Shown one piece after another: positions 41,399 through 49,545 of a DNA stretch of 64,000 nucleotides (its first letter is position 1; each line of letters starts with the position of its first letter). The notes under the pieces are model-generated. The model was not told the DNA's origin and did no database searches. It saw only the letters and a list, made by a program, of their open reading frames with translations. A program made the position numbers and the translations under genes. The DNA is from Brevundimonas sp. M20 (GTDB lineage: Bacteria > Pseudomonadota > Alphaproteobacteria > Caulobacterales > Caulobacteraceae). Where the stretch lies: positions 2,991,001 to 3,055,000 of the forward strand of contig NZ_CP041243.1 in NCBI RefSeq assembly GCF_006547065.1, read 5' to 3'.

Positions 41399-42700
41399 TT
41401 GAACCATTTCGAACTGATCGACGGCGTTCTCCACGCTGAGGCCGTGCCCCTGCCCGTCATCGCCGAGGCCGTCGGCACACCGGTCTATGTCTATTCGACC
41501 GCGACCCTGACCCGGCACTACGGCCTGTTGCGCAGCGCGCTGGACGACCACAAGGGCGCGCTGGGCGACAGCCTGATCGCCTTCGCGGTCAAGGCCAACT
41601 CCAACCTGTCGGTGCTGGCGACGCTGGCGAATCTGGGCTGCGGCGCGGACACGGTGTCGGAAGGCGAAATCCGCCGGGCGCTGGCGGCGGGCGTGCCGGC
41701 CAACAGGATCATCTTCTCGGGCGTGGGCAAGACCGACGCCGAACTGGCCTTCGCCATCGACGCCGGGGTGCGCCAGATCAACGTCGAGAGCGGCGCCGAG
41801 CTGGATCGGCTGATCCAGGTCTCATCGTCGCTCAAGCAGCGAGCGACCGCGTCGCGAGCGGTAGCGACCCCTTCGATTGCCGTGCGGGTCAATCCGAACA
41901 TCGGCGCGGGCGGGCACGCCAAGATCACCACCGGCGGGGCGACCGACAAGTTCGGCGTCCCGGTCGAGGAAGCCATCGAACTCTATGTCCGCGCCACGGC
42001 CTCGCCCCATGTGACGCCCGTGGGCCTGGCCTGCCACATCGGCAGCCAGATCGTCGATCTGGCCCCGATGGAAGCCGCCTTCCGAACGATCCGGGGCGTG
42101 GCCGAGACCCTGCGCGAGAAGGGCTGCGAGGTGACGCGGCTGGACCTCGGCGGCGGGCTGGGCGTGCCCTATCACGGCCAGACGGACCTGCCCTCCATCG
42201 CCGACTACGCCGCCATGTGCGCGCGGGTGCTGGACGGTCTGGGCGTCGAGGCGGCGTTCGAGCCGGGCCGCCTGCTGGCCGCCAATGCGGGCGTTCTGGT
42301 CAGCCGCGTCATTCAGGTGAACCAGCGCGCGGACGGACGACGGTTCCTCGTTCTCGACGCGGGCATGAACGACCTGATGCGGCCGGCCCTGTATGACGCC
42401 TTCCACGATCTGGTTCCGGTGCAACCGCGCGAGGGCGAACGGGCCGCCTATGACCCGGTCGGGCCGATCTGCGAGTCGACGGACATCTTCGCCCGTGACC
42501 GGATGCTGGCGCCGCTGGAGGCCGGTGATCTGGTCGCCTTCCTGAGCGCGGGCGCCTACGGGGCGGTGCTGTCGAGCGAGTACAACTCGCGACCGCTGGT
42601 GGCGGAAGTGCTGGTGGACGGCGACCGCTGGGCGGTGGTGCGGCCGAGGCCGAGCTACGACGAGATGTGGGCGCGGGAGCCGAAGGCGAGCTGGCTCTAA
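41399..42700 (+). CDS. lysA: Diaminopimelate decarboxylase
   Basis: The enzyme converts meso-diaminopimelate to lysine. PLP lysine K65 lies in FAVKANSNL, the phosphate site in GGGLGVPY, and the C-terminal active-site cysteine in GPICESTDIF. The 433 residues exceed relatives by about 14, explained by an insertion at residues 144-157 (KQRATASRAVATPS) between ELDRLIQVSSSL and IAVRVNPN. The insert is encoded by a 40 bp palindromic element that also occurs at 15980-16019. The frame is kept. It probably lies in a surface loop. The start is TTG at 41399. The gene is the last of the argH operon and is followed by a 182 bp palindrome. Confidence 0.96.
   Translation: MNHFELIDGVLHAEAVPLPVIAEAVGTPVYVYSTATLTRHYGLLRSALDDHKGALGDSLIAFAVKANSNLSVLATLANLGCGADTVSEGEIRRALAAGVPANRIIFSGVGKTDAELAFAIDAGVRQINVESGAELDRLIQVSSSLKQRATASRAVATPSIAVRVNPNIGAGGHAKITTGGATDKFGVPVEEAIELYVRATASPHVTPVGLACHIGSQIVDLAPMEAAFRTIRGVAETLREKGCEVTRLDLGGGLGVPYHGQTDLPSIADYAAMCARVLDGLGVEAAFEPGRLLAANAGVLVSRVIQVNQRADGRRFLVLDAGMNDLMRPALYDAFHDLVPVQPREGERAAYDPVGPICESTDIFARDRMLAPLEAGDLVAFLSAGAYGAVLSSEYNSRPLVAEVLVDGDRWAVVRPRPSYDEMWAREPKASWL
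41828..41867 (+). repeat. 40 bp palindromic element, in-frame copy within lysA
   Basis: The element begins TCGCT and ends AGCGA. Aligned with the copy at 15980-16019 it shows the same blocks (CGCTCA, GCAGCGAG, CCGCG, CGAGCG, TAGCG), with paired differences at the outermost bases and at the triplets flanking CCGCG. It adds about 13-14 residues to LysA. Confidence 0.7.
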
Positions 42701-42701
42701 T

Positions 42702-42883
42702 CTCCTCCCCGTCGCGATTCGCGATGGGGAGGTGGCTCGGCGGCGATCAGCCGACGAGACGGAGGGGGCGACGCCGGTGGCAAGGGATTGGCGGACGGCT
42801 TTCAGAAGCCTGAGCCGCCCCCTCCGTCACGCTTCGTATCCGAAGCGCGACACCTCCCCATTCGCAACGCGAACGGGGAGGAG
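42702..42883. repeat. 182 bp palindromic repeat filling the lysA-hpt gap
   Basis: The outer arms begin CTCCTCCCCGTCGCG on the left and CTCCTCCCCGTTCGCG on the right (read inward), and both continue with ATGGGGAGGTG and GACGGAGGGGGCG. Each arm has its own hairpin. It starts two bases after the lysA stop and ends three bases before the hpt stop, so it exactly fills the gap between convergent genes and may end both transcripts. Confidence 0.8.
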
Positions 42884-42886
42884 AAC

Positions 42887-43420
42887 TCAATCCAGCGCAC
42901 AAACGTCCGGCAGGCCGCGCAGGGCGCCCGCGTGATCCAGCCCGTACCCGACCAAGAACCGGTTCGGGGCGTCCCAGCCGACGAAGTCGGGTTCGGGGGC
43001 GCGGGGGAGCGGCCAGGGCTTTTTGGCGAAGACCACGGTCAGGACTTCCGACGCGCCCTTTTCCTTGGCGATGCGGACGGCCTCGGCGAGCGACAGGCCC
43101 GTGTCGAAGACGTCGTCGATGATCAGGACGCGACGGCCCTCGATGGAGCGTTGGAAGTCGGCGTAGACGTCGATCTTGCCCCGGCTGGACTGTTCATCGC
43201 CGTAGGAGGCGAGCCAGAGGGCGTCGAAGCGGACGTTGCGGCCGATGCGCGACAGGGCGCGGGTCAGGTCGGCGGCGAACCACAGGCCGCCGGTCAGCAG
43301 GACCGCGGCGACGGTCTCGTCGTCGATGACAGGGGCGATCTGCGCGGCGAGGTCGGCGACGATGCGTTGCACCTCCGCCTCGGGGAGCAGCACGGTGGGC
43401 GTCGGGGAGGTGTCAGCCAT
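42887..43420 (-). CDS. hpt: Hypoxanthine phosphoribosyltransferase
   Basis: The 177-residue purine-salvage enzyme transfers the ribosyl phosphate of PRPP to hypoxanthine or guanine. The PRPP-binding motif is VLIIDDVFDTGLS (about residues 97-109), the flexible loop includes SYGDEQSSRGKI, and the C-terminal FVGWDAPNRFLVGYGLD carries base-binding residues. The start overlaps the 3' end of the zinc-ribbon protein gene by eight bases, so it is the second gene of that pair. It converges on lysA over the 182 bp palindrome. Confidence 0.93.
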   Translation of the reverse strand: MADTSPTPTVLLPEAEVQRIVADLAAQIAPVIDDETVAAVLLTGGLWFAADLTRALSRIGRNVRFDALWLASYGDEQSSRGKIDVYADFQRSIEGRRVLIIDDVFDTGLSLAEAVRIAKEKGASEVLTVVFAKKPWPLPRAPEPDFVGWDAPNRFLVGYGLDHAGALRGLPDVCALD

Positions 43421-44429
43421 GATCCCGCGATACCGCCCGAGGGGCGTGCGAGTCGAGAGCCCTTTCAGTCGGAGCCGGCACGGCGTCGATCGGCTGCATC
43501 TCCGGGGGCACAGGCACGCCGGGGTTCAGGGCGCGCCGCAGGGCGCCGGGACGCGGCCCCGACGCGGGGCGAAGGTTTGAGGCGTGATCCACCGTCGGCG
43601 TCGGCGCATGGGCCGGCTCGGCGGGCGCGGCGTGATCCGGCGCGGGCTCATGCGAGGGCATCGGGGCATCGGTAGGGGTCGGGGCGTGTCCGCCTGCATG
43701 AGCCGGTGCATGGGCGGCAGGCGCCGGGCGGGATGCGGGAGTGTCGAGCACGAAGGCCAGATCGACCCCCTGACCGCGCGCGCCGGGATCGGGAATGATG
43801 ACGGCGAAGCCCTGCACCTTGCCGGGCAGGACCGGGGCGGCGTCGATGTTGACCACGGCATGGCCGATCTCGGCGCCGTGCGCATCCAGCAAGGCCACGC
43901 GGACCGGCGGAGCGACCCGCTCGTTGTCCCGCACATTGCGCAGGGCGCCCGAGACGATGACCTTGCCCGGATCATTCGGAAGGGGACGGGCGCTGACAGC
44001 CTCGAAATCCAGACCGGTCGGGTTCACCGTCAGACCGACGGCGGCATAGGCGGCGGCGGTGCGCGGCGCCATCTCGACCACCTCGACCCGGAACAGCCAT
44101 GCGGCGCCCAGCAGGGCCGCGAAGCCGGAGGCCACGCCCGCCCAGAGCACGCCATGGGTGGCGGCGCGACGCAGACGACGCTGCTGCTCGGCTCGGGCGC
44201 GGAAGGCGCGCGGCAGTTCGGGAGCCGGGGTCTCGGCCAGGGTTTCGGGCGCGGGCTCCTCGCGACGGAGGGTGACGACCTCGTCGGCGGTGGACAGGTC
44301 CAGCGGTTCATCGAGGGTCGCGCGCCAGGTGTGCTTGCACGTCTTGCAACGCACGGTCCGGCCGTTCGCCCCGATCGCTTCGTCCGGGGTGAAATAGCTG
44401 GTGGCGCAGGACGGGCAGGTCAGTATCAT
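43413..44429 (-). CDS. MJ0042-type zinc-ribbon membrane protein (DUF3426-like)
   Basis: The 338-residue protein begins with a zinc ribbon (C5-x2-C8, C28-x2-C31: MILTCPSC and CKTC). A transmembrane helix lies near residues 95-115 (ATHGVLWAGVASGFAALLGAAW). A DUF3426-type periplasmic beta domain follows (VSGALRNVRDNERVAPPVRVALLDAHG, in pieces). The last 110 residues are low-complexity Pro/Ala/His. The ATG at 44429 gives the exact zinc-ribbon start; an upstream start at 44474 adds a basic stretch. It is divergent from ftsE (65 bases) and precedes hpt. Its function is unknown; such proteins are often next to ftsE in Alphaproteobacteria. Confidence 0.9.
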   Translation of the reverse strand: MILTCPSCATSYFTPDEAIGANGRTVRCKTCKHTWRATLDEPLDLSTADEVVTLRREEPAPETLAETPAPELPRAFRARAEQQRRLRRAATHGVLWAGVASGFAALLGAAWLFRVEVVEMAPRTAAAYAAVGLTVNPTGLDFEAVSARPLPNDPGKVIVSGALRNVRDNERVAPPVRVALLDAHGAEIGHAVVNIDAAPVLPGKVQGFAVIIPDPGARGQGVDLAFVLDTPASRPAPAAHAPAHAGGHAPTPTDAPMPSHEPAPDHAAPAEPAHAPTPTVDHASNLRPASGPRPGALRRALNPGVPVPPEMQPIDAVPAPTERALDSHAPRAVSRDHG

Positions 44430-44497
44430 AGGCGCCGACTGCGAGGCTCTTCGCCCCTCCCCCGTTCGCGGCACGCCGCGTACTGATCCAAGAATTG

Positions 44498-45208
44498 ATG
44501 TCCGTCCAACCCCGTCGCGCCGCCGATGCCGCCTCGTCGCCCGCCACCGCCCGCCTTCGCGGCGTGGGGTTCGGCTATGAGGAGACGCCCGACGTGCTGC
44601 GGGACGTTAACCTGATTTTGCCCGCGGGCTCTTTCCACTTCCTTACCGGGCCGTCGGGCGCCGGAAAGTCGACGCTGCTGAAACTGCTGACGCTGGACGT
44701 CCGCCCCCGGGAAGGGACGCTGGAGCTGTTCGGCGAGGAGGCCGGAGCGGCCCCGCGCTCGGCGCTGCCGGACTTCCGCCGCCGGATGGGGGTGGTGTTC
44801 CAGGACTTCCGCCTGCTGGACCACCTCAGCGCCTGGGAGAACGTCGCCCTGCCGCTGCGTCTGGCGGGAGTGAAGACCGCCGACTACGCCGACGACGTGC
44901 ATGAGATGCTGGACTGGGTCGGACTGGGGGAGAAGATCGACTCCCGTCCCGCGGCCCTGTCGGGCGGCGAGAAGCAGCGGCTGGCCATCGCGCGGGCCGT
45001 GGTGACCGGACCGGACCTGATCATCGCCGACGAGCCGACCGGCAATGTCGATGCGGCCATGGCCGGGCGGCTGCTAAAGCTGTTTCAGTCGATGAACCGG
45101 TTGGGGACGACGGTGCTGATCGCCAGCCATGATGCGGACCTGGCCGCACGCTCGGGCGCGACGGTGCTGACGCTGGCGAGCGGACGACTGACGGGAGGAC
45201 AGGCATGA
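44498..45208 (+). CDS. ftsE: Cell division ATP-binding protein FtsE
   Basis: The ABC ATPase works with FtsX to activate cell wall hydrolases at the division site. Motifs are Walker [10 protein letters not shown], signature [14 protein letters not shown], Walker [11 protein letters not shown] and the switch histidine in ASHDADL. I chose the ATG at 44498; a TTG directly before it (44495) is possible. The ribosome binding site is weak in either case. The stop overlaps the ftsX start by four bases. The operon continues with a DUF218 protein, plsC and two envelope genes. Confidence 0.96.
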   Translation: MSVQPRRAADAASSPATARLRGVGFGYEETPDVLRDVNLILPAGSFHFLTGPSGAGKSTLLKLLTLDVRPREGTLELFGEEAGAAPRSALPDFRRRMGVVFQDFRLLDHLSAWENVALPLRLAGVKTADYADDVHEMLDWVGLGEKIDSRPAALSGGEKQRLAIARAVVTGPDLIIADEPTGNVDAAMAGRLLKLFQSMNRLGTTVLIASHDADLAARSGATVLTLASGRLTGGQA

Positions 45209-46098
45209 TTGGTCGGTTCTTCGCGCCCCGAGCGCCCATTCTGCCGCGCGACACGGGGGGCGAGCCCTGGCTGGCGACGGTGATCGCCGTGCTGTGCTTC
45301 CTGGCCTGCGTGTCGGCGGTCGGGGCGCTGGCGGCGGACCGCGCGGCGCATGGCTGGGCCCGTGCGCTGGGCTCGGAAGCGACCGTGCAGGTGCGTCCCC
45401 GCGTTGGCGAAACCGGAGACGCCGCCGCCGCCCGTGCCGCCGAGACGCTGGCGAGCGTGACCGGCGTGGACGAGGCCGAGGCCATGGATCGCAAGGCCGC
45501 CGAGGATCTGCTGCGCCCTTGGGTCGGGGATGCGGTCCTGCCGGACCTGCCCCTGCCCCATCTGGTGACGGTGCGACTGAACAGGGAGGCGCCGGCCAGC
45601 GCGGTGACGCTGAGCCGGGCGCTCGCGCAGGCGGGCGTGGACGCCAGCGTGGACGACCACAGCCTGTGGCGCGGCGAGGCCGAGCGGTCGGCGGGGTTGA
45701 TCACCCTTCTGGCGGCGCTGGCCTTCCTGCTGACAGCGGGCGCGGCGGGCGCGGCGGTGGCCTATGCGACCCGCGCCGGGATGGCGGCGCAGGCCTCCGT
45801 CATCCAGACCCTGAGCCTGAACGGCGCCTCGGACGGACGCATCGCCGGACTGTTCCAGCGGCGCTACGGCCTGCTGGCGGCGGGCGCCGGTGCGGCGGGC
45901 GCGTTGGCGGCCATGGGAGCGGCCGGCCTGATGCGGCTGGTCGGCGGCAGCGACGGCCTGTCGCCCGCCCTGCCGATCGCCTGGAGCGATGTTCTGATCC
46001 TCTCGCCATGTCCGCTGCTGGCGGCTACGGTAGCGGTTGTCGCCGCGCGCTTCACCGCGCTGGCGCGGCTGAGGGGCACAGGTAATCTAACGGCATGA
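45205..46098 (+). CDS. ftsX: Cell division permease-like protein FtsX
   Basis: The 297-residue membrane protein is the partner of FtsE. It has an N-terminal transmembrane helix (about 25-45), a periplasmic domain (about 45-160) that binds a hydrolase activator in other species, and three C-terminal helices (about 165-190, 215-240, 262-285). It is not a transporter; the FtsEX complex acts as a mechanical signal. The start and stop overlap ftsE and the DUF218 gene by four bases each. The N-terminus of 24 residues before the first helix is short, as in other Alphaproteobacteria. Confidence 0.93.
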   Translation: MIGRFFAPRAPILPRDTGGEPWLATVIAVLCFLACVSAVGALAADRAAHGWARALGSEATVQVRPRVGETGDAAAARAAETLASVTGVDEAEAMDRKAAEDLLRPWVGDAVLPDLPLPHLVTVRLNREAPASAVTLSRALAQAGVDASVDDHSLWRGEAERSAGLITLLAALAFLLTAGAAGAAVAYATRAGMAAQASVIQTLSLNGASDGRIAGLFQRRYGLLAAGAGAAGALAAMGAAGLMRLVGGSDGLSPALPIAWSDVLILSPCPLLAATVAVVAARFTALARLRGTGNLTA

Positions 46099-46724
46099 AG
46101 TTTCTGACTTTCATAGCCATTCTGGTGCTGATCTGGTTGATCGGCCTGTTCGTGTTCGCCGACCGGGTGCGCGGCTACACGCCCGCGCCCGAGCCGGAAC
46201 GCGCCGACGCCATCGTCGCCCTGACCGGTCCGTCCGCTGAACGTGTGAACGCCGCGATCCGCCTGCTGGAGCAGGACAAGGGCGACCGGGTGCTGATCTC
46301 GGGGGTGAACCGCGAGGTCCGTCGTCAGGAACTGCGCGCCCTGACGCCGGGTTCGAACCGTCTGTTCAACTGCTGCGTCGATCTGGGCTTCGAGGCCGAG
46401 GACACCGTCGGCAACGCGCAGGAGATCGCCGCCTGGGCGGAGGCCAAGGGCTACAGGAGCCTGATCGTGGTCACCTCGGATTACCACATGCCGCGCGCCC
46501 TGACCGAAATCCGCGCCGCCGCACCGGGCGTAGAACTGACAGCCTATGCCGTAGAGACCCCGTCGCTGGATAACTCCGGCTGGTGGCGGGCTGCGGTGAC
46601 CGCCCGGCGCATGACGCTGGAATATCTGAAATACCTCGCCGCCCTCGGCCGCTTCGCCGTGGGCAAGCTGACCGGCGAGGGCCGCACGGCGACGGATGCC
46701 GCGCCGGAAGAAAAGGCCGCCTGA
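46095..46724 (+). CDS. YdcF/SanA-family DUF218 membrane protein
   Basis: The 209-residue protein has one N-terminal transmembrane helix (FLTFIAILVLIWLIGLFVFA) and a DUF218 domain: ADAIVALTGPSAERVNAAIRLLEQ, DRVLISGVN, and the DYHMPRAL signature near residue 135. Family members influence envelope integrity and drug resistance; the enzymatic activity is not established. Its start overlaps the ftsX stop by four bases and the plsC start lies two bases after its stop, so it belongs to the ftsEX operon. Confidence 0.92.
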   Translation: MKFLTFIAILVLIWLIGLFVFADRVRGYTPAPEPERADAIVALTGPSAERVNAAIRLLEQDKGDRVLISGVNREVRRQELRALTPGSNRLFNCCVDLGFEAEDTVGNAQEIAAWAEAKGYRSLIVVTSDYHMPRALTEIRAAAPGVELTAYAVETPSLDNSGWWRAAVTARRMTLEYLKYLAALGRFAVGKLTGEGRTATDAAPEEKAA

Positions 46725-46726
46725 CC

Positions 46727-47440
46727 TTGCTGATCCTGCGTTCGCTGCTGTTTACGGCCTGGCTTTACCTGTCGATGCCGATCTTCGCGATCGGCCTGTC
46801 GCCCGCGCTGCTGGCCCCGCATCGGTACGCCATGGCGGTCATCAGGATCTGGGCGCATTTCGTGCTGTTCGGCCTGCGCTGGATCGCCGGAATCAAGGTC
46901 GAGGTGCGCGGGCTGGAGCATCGCCCGACCGGCCCGGCCCTGCTGGCGCCCAAGCATCAGGGGATGCTGGACGTGGTCGCGCCCTTCACCTTCATGAACG
47001 ACCCCTGCTTCGTTCTGAAGAAGGAGTTGATGGTCCTGCCCTTCTTCGGCTGGTTCGCCTGGAAGACCGCGATGATCCCGGTCGACCGCTCGGCCGGTTC
47101 GACCGCGCTGAAAAACATGGTCAAACAGTCGCGCGCCCGGCTGGCGGATAACCGCCAGATCGTCATCTTCCCGGAAGGCACCCGCAGCGCGCCGGGCGCT
47201 CCGGCCGACTACAAGCCGGGCGTGGCCGCCATCTATCGCGATCTCGACGTCGCCTGCTGGCCCGTCGCCACCAACTCCGGCTGTCACTGGCCCGCCCACG
47301 GCTTCATCTATCGCCCCGGCACGGTGGTGTTCGAATTCCTCGAGCCGATCCCCGCGGGCCTGAAGCGCGCCGAGTTCATGAAGCGGCTGGAAGACAGCGT
47401 GGAAACGGCGTCGACGGCGTTGCTCGGCAAGAGCGAATAG
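46727..47440 (+). CDS. plsC: 1-acyl-sn-glycerol-3-phosphate acyltransferase
   Basis: The 237-residue integral membrane enzyme makes phosphatidic acid for phospholipid synthesis. The catalytic H-x4-D motif is KHQGMLD (near residue 72), and FPEGTRSAPG (near 143) binds glycerol phosphate. The hydrophobic N-terminus (LLILRSLLFTAWLYLSMPIFA, in part) is a membrane anchor. I chose TTG at 46727, two bases after the upstream stop; no ATG fits. It is in the ftsEX operon, linking envelope lipid supply to division. The stop overlaps the next gene's GTG by one base. Confidence 0.92.
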   Translation: MLILRSLLFTAWLYLSMPIFAIGLSPALLAPHRYAMAVIRIWAHFVLFGLRWIAGIKVEVRGLEHRPTGPALLAPKHQGMLDVVAPFTFMNDPCFVLKKELMVLPFFGWFAWKTAMIPVDRSAGSTALKNMVKQSRARLADNRQIVIFPEGTRSAPGAPADYKPGVAAIYRDLDVACWPVATNSGCHWPAHGFIYRPGTVVFEFLEPIPAGLKRAEFMKRLEDSVETASTALLGKSE

Positions 47441-47910
47441 TGATGCGGAAGGGGCGAGCCTCAGCGGCCTGCCTCGGGTTCGCGACCCTGCTCGTCGCCG
47501 CGGCGCAAGCGCAGGCCTGCGAGATTATCGTCTCTGCCCAACCGCGGCGCGGAAGCGCTCCGCCGTCGGCGCCCGCGCCCTTGCCGCCGCAGCCGCTTCC
47601 GGCAGGATCAACGATGGTTCTGGGACAGGTTTCGGACGCCGTCCCCTACCGGATCGACGGTTCTCTCGATGATCAGGCCCGGGTGTGGGACGTTCGGATG
47701 ACGCTTGCGGCGCTGGACATCGGAGCGCTGCCGCAGCCTGAGACCGTGTTCTGGCACACCGGCAGTTGCGGCGTATCGCTGCCTCAGCCGGTTGTGGGAC
47801 GCACCTATCGGCTGGTCCTGACGCAAGGCAGGAACGGACGTTGGATCGTCCAGGATGTGGTGACGCCAGAGTTGCTAGATGCCTATCGCGCGGGTCTTCG
47901 GGCCCGCTAG
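47440..47910 (+). CDS. Secreted protein of unknown function
   Basis: The 156-residue protein begins with a signal peptide (cleavage near AQA-CEII). The mature part has a proline-rich segment (about 33-55), then a beta-rich domain with cysteines at the N-terminus and in HTGSCGVSLPQP that could pair. No family is recognised. The GTG at 47440 overlaps the plsC stop by one base; an ATG three bases later is equally possible. It is the fifth gene of the ftsE operon and ends 118 bases before the MipA-like gene. Confidence 0.7.
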   Translation: MMRKGRASAACLGFATLLVAAAQAQACEIIVSAQPRRGSAPPSAPAPLPPQPLPAGSTMVLGQVSDAVPYRIDGSLDDQARVWDVRMTLAALDIGALPQPETVFWHTGSCGVSLPQPVVGRTYRLVLTQGRNGRWIVQDVVTPELLDAYRAGLRAR

Positions 47911-48028
47911 GCCGCCCGACCGCAACGTTGCCGGAAAGCCGCAGCCCCGCGGTGATCTCGGGCATTGCGGGAGCTGCCGCGCTCGTGGTGCATTCGGATC
48001 ATCTCCCCGATCGCTTCCAGAGCCCCTC

Positions 48029-48817
48029 ATGTCCCTTCGGTTCGCCCTCCCGGCCCTCGCCGCCGGCCTGCTTTTCGCCGGCTCCGCCGCCGCCCAGTCG
48101 CAGCCCTACGAACAGGTCGAGGCGCCGAGCCGCTGGCGTGTGGAGGTCGGTGGCGGGGTCACCCACGGGTTCAGCGCGACCGGGAACACGGGCGACGATA
48201 TCAACTACACGGCCTGGGGCTCGGCCTCCTACCGCGACATCGTCTACGCCAACGGGCTGGACGGTCTGGGCTGGAATGCGATCAAGACCGACGATTTCCA
48301 CGCGGGCGTTCAACTGCGCCCCCGCTTCTCGGCCGGCGAGATCGAGGGCTCGACGCTGGATCGTCCGGGCTTCGGCGCGGATGCGGCCCTGTACGCTTTC
48401 AAGCGACTGCCCGGAAACATCGTCGTCGGCGGGCGTGTGCAGCACGACGCGACGGGCGACGACGCCGGGACGCAGTACTACGCCTCGGTCGGGCACCGGC
48501 GCGTGACGCCGGTCGGCCTGCTGTCGACCACCGCCTATGTCACCGGCGGGGATAGTGATCGGCTGCAACGTTACTACGGCGTGACGCCGGCCGAGGCTCC
48601 GGGCAGCGGTTACACCGCCTATGAGCCGTCGGGCGGTCTGTCGGGCGCGGGCGTGGCCGTCTTCCTGGCCGTGCCGATCGGCGACCGCTTCGGCGTCGGC
48701 GGCTTCGTCAACTATGAGCAGCGACTGGGCGATACGCGCGACAGCCCGCTGATCGAGGACGAGGGCGTCTGGCGCGCGGGTCTGATCGGCGTCATCCGCT
48801 TCCGCAGCAGCAACTAG
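48029..48817 (+). CDS. MipA/OmpV-family outer membrane protein (paralogue of 32543)
   Basis: The 262-residue protein has a signal peptide (MSLRFALPALAAGLLFAGSA, AAQ cut) and a beta-barrel pattern ending in RAGLIGVIRFRSSN. The motifs GLDGLGWNAIKTDDFHAGVQLRPRFS (in pieces) and KRLPGNIVVGGRV closely match the gene at 32543, so the two are paralogues, about 15 kb apart. I chose the ATG at 48029, which gives the signal peptide; the frame is open from 47879. Its stop TAG overlaps the pdeM stop by four bases on the other strand (48814-48817), so the genes meet tail to tail. Confidence 0.87.
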   Translation: MSLRFALPALAAGLLFAGSAAAQSQPYEQVEAPSRWRVEVGGGVTHGFSATGNTGDDINYTAWGSASYRDIVYANGLDGLGWNAIKTDDFHAGVQLRPRFSAGEIEGSTLDRPGFGADAALYAFKRLPGNIVVGGRVQHDATGDDAGTQYYASVGHRRVTPVGLLSTTAYVTGGDSDRLQRYYGVTPAEAPGSGYTAYEPSGGLSGAGVAVFLAVPIGDRFGVGGFVNYEQRLGDTRDSPLIEDEGVWRAGLIGVIRFRSSN

Positions 48818-49545
48818 CCCAGGCTATCCCAGGCGAAGGCGTGGACCTTGTCCCGTCCGAGCGCGGCGACCATCGGCGGCGCCGCGAAGAGCCCCGCCAC
48901 CGCGACGTCCCGAACATCCAGCCCGCCGGTGAAGGCCCCGAAGGCGGGCATGATGAGACGCACGCCATCGGTCACGAAACAAGGGCGACGCACGCCCCGC
49001 CCATAGGCGGCGACGCGAGCGGCGGGGTGGAGGTGGCCGGAGATCTCGCCGACAGCCTCGCCCGGTTGCGGCTCGTGGATCAGGCTGAGGGCGCCGAGCA
49101 TCAGGGTGGTCACCACCCGGCCCGGCAGAGCGTCGAGCGCGCTTTCCAGCGCCACCAGATCGTGGTTGCCCTCGAGCCAGACCCAGTCCCGGCCGGCGGC
49201 CAAACGCCCGAGGCGCTCGCGATCCTCCGTGGACAGACGGTTGACGGCTTTCGAGTCGTGGAAGCTGTCGCCCAGCAGGACCACGCGGGCGGGATCGAGA
49301 GCTTCGATCTCCGCCTCCAGCTTCGCCAGCGTGGACGGGCTGTCGTAGGGCGGCAGCATCTGGCCGCGAACGGCGAAGGCCGAGCCCTTCTCGAGGTGCA
49401 GGTCCGAAGCGATCAGTGTCCGATGATCGGGCAGCCACAGGGCGCCGGAGCAACGCAGCACGCAGGCTTCGCCCGCAACACGCACCTTCAGCCCGCCGCA
49501 GGGATGGCGGAAGGGAGACAGGGTCTGGCGCAGTGTGGTGTTCAC
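48814..49545 (-). CDS. pdeM: Ligase-associated DNA damage response endonuclease PdeM
   Basis: The 243-residue metallophosphatase has the calcineurin-type metal-binding motifs SDLHLEKG (near residue 48), LLGDSFHD (near 92), LEGNHD (near 126) and GHLHPA (near 170). It belongs to the bacterial repair group made of an Lhr-type helicase, a nuclease and a DNA ligase. The start overlaps the Lhr gene stop by four bases, so the two are coupled. The ligase and exonuclease partners are not in this window. Confidence 0.93.
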   Translation of the reverse strand: MNTTLRQTLSPFRHPCGGLKVRVAGEACVLRCSGALWLPDHRTLIASDLHLEKGSAFAVRGQMLPPYDSPSTLAKLEAEIEALDPARVVLLGDSFHDSKAVNRLSTEDRERLGRLAAGRDWVWLEGNHDLVALESALDALPGRVVTTLMLGALSLIHEPQPGEAVGEISGHLHPAARVAAYGRGVRRPCFVTDGVRLIMPAFGAFTGGLDVRDVAVAGLFAAPPMVAALGRDKVHAFAWDSLG

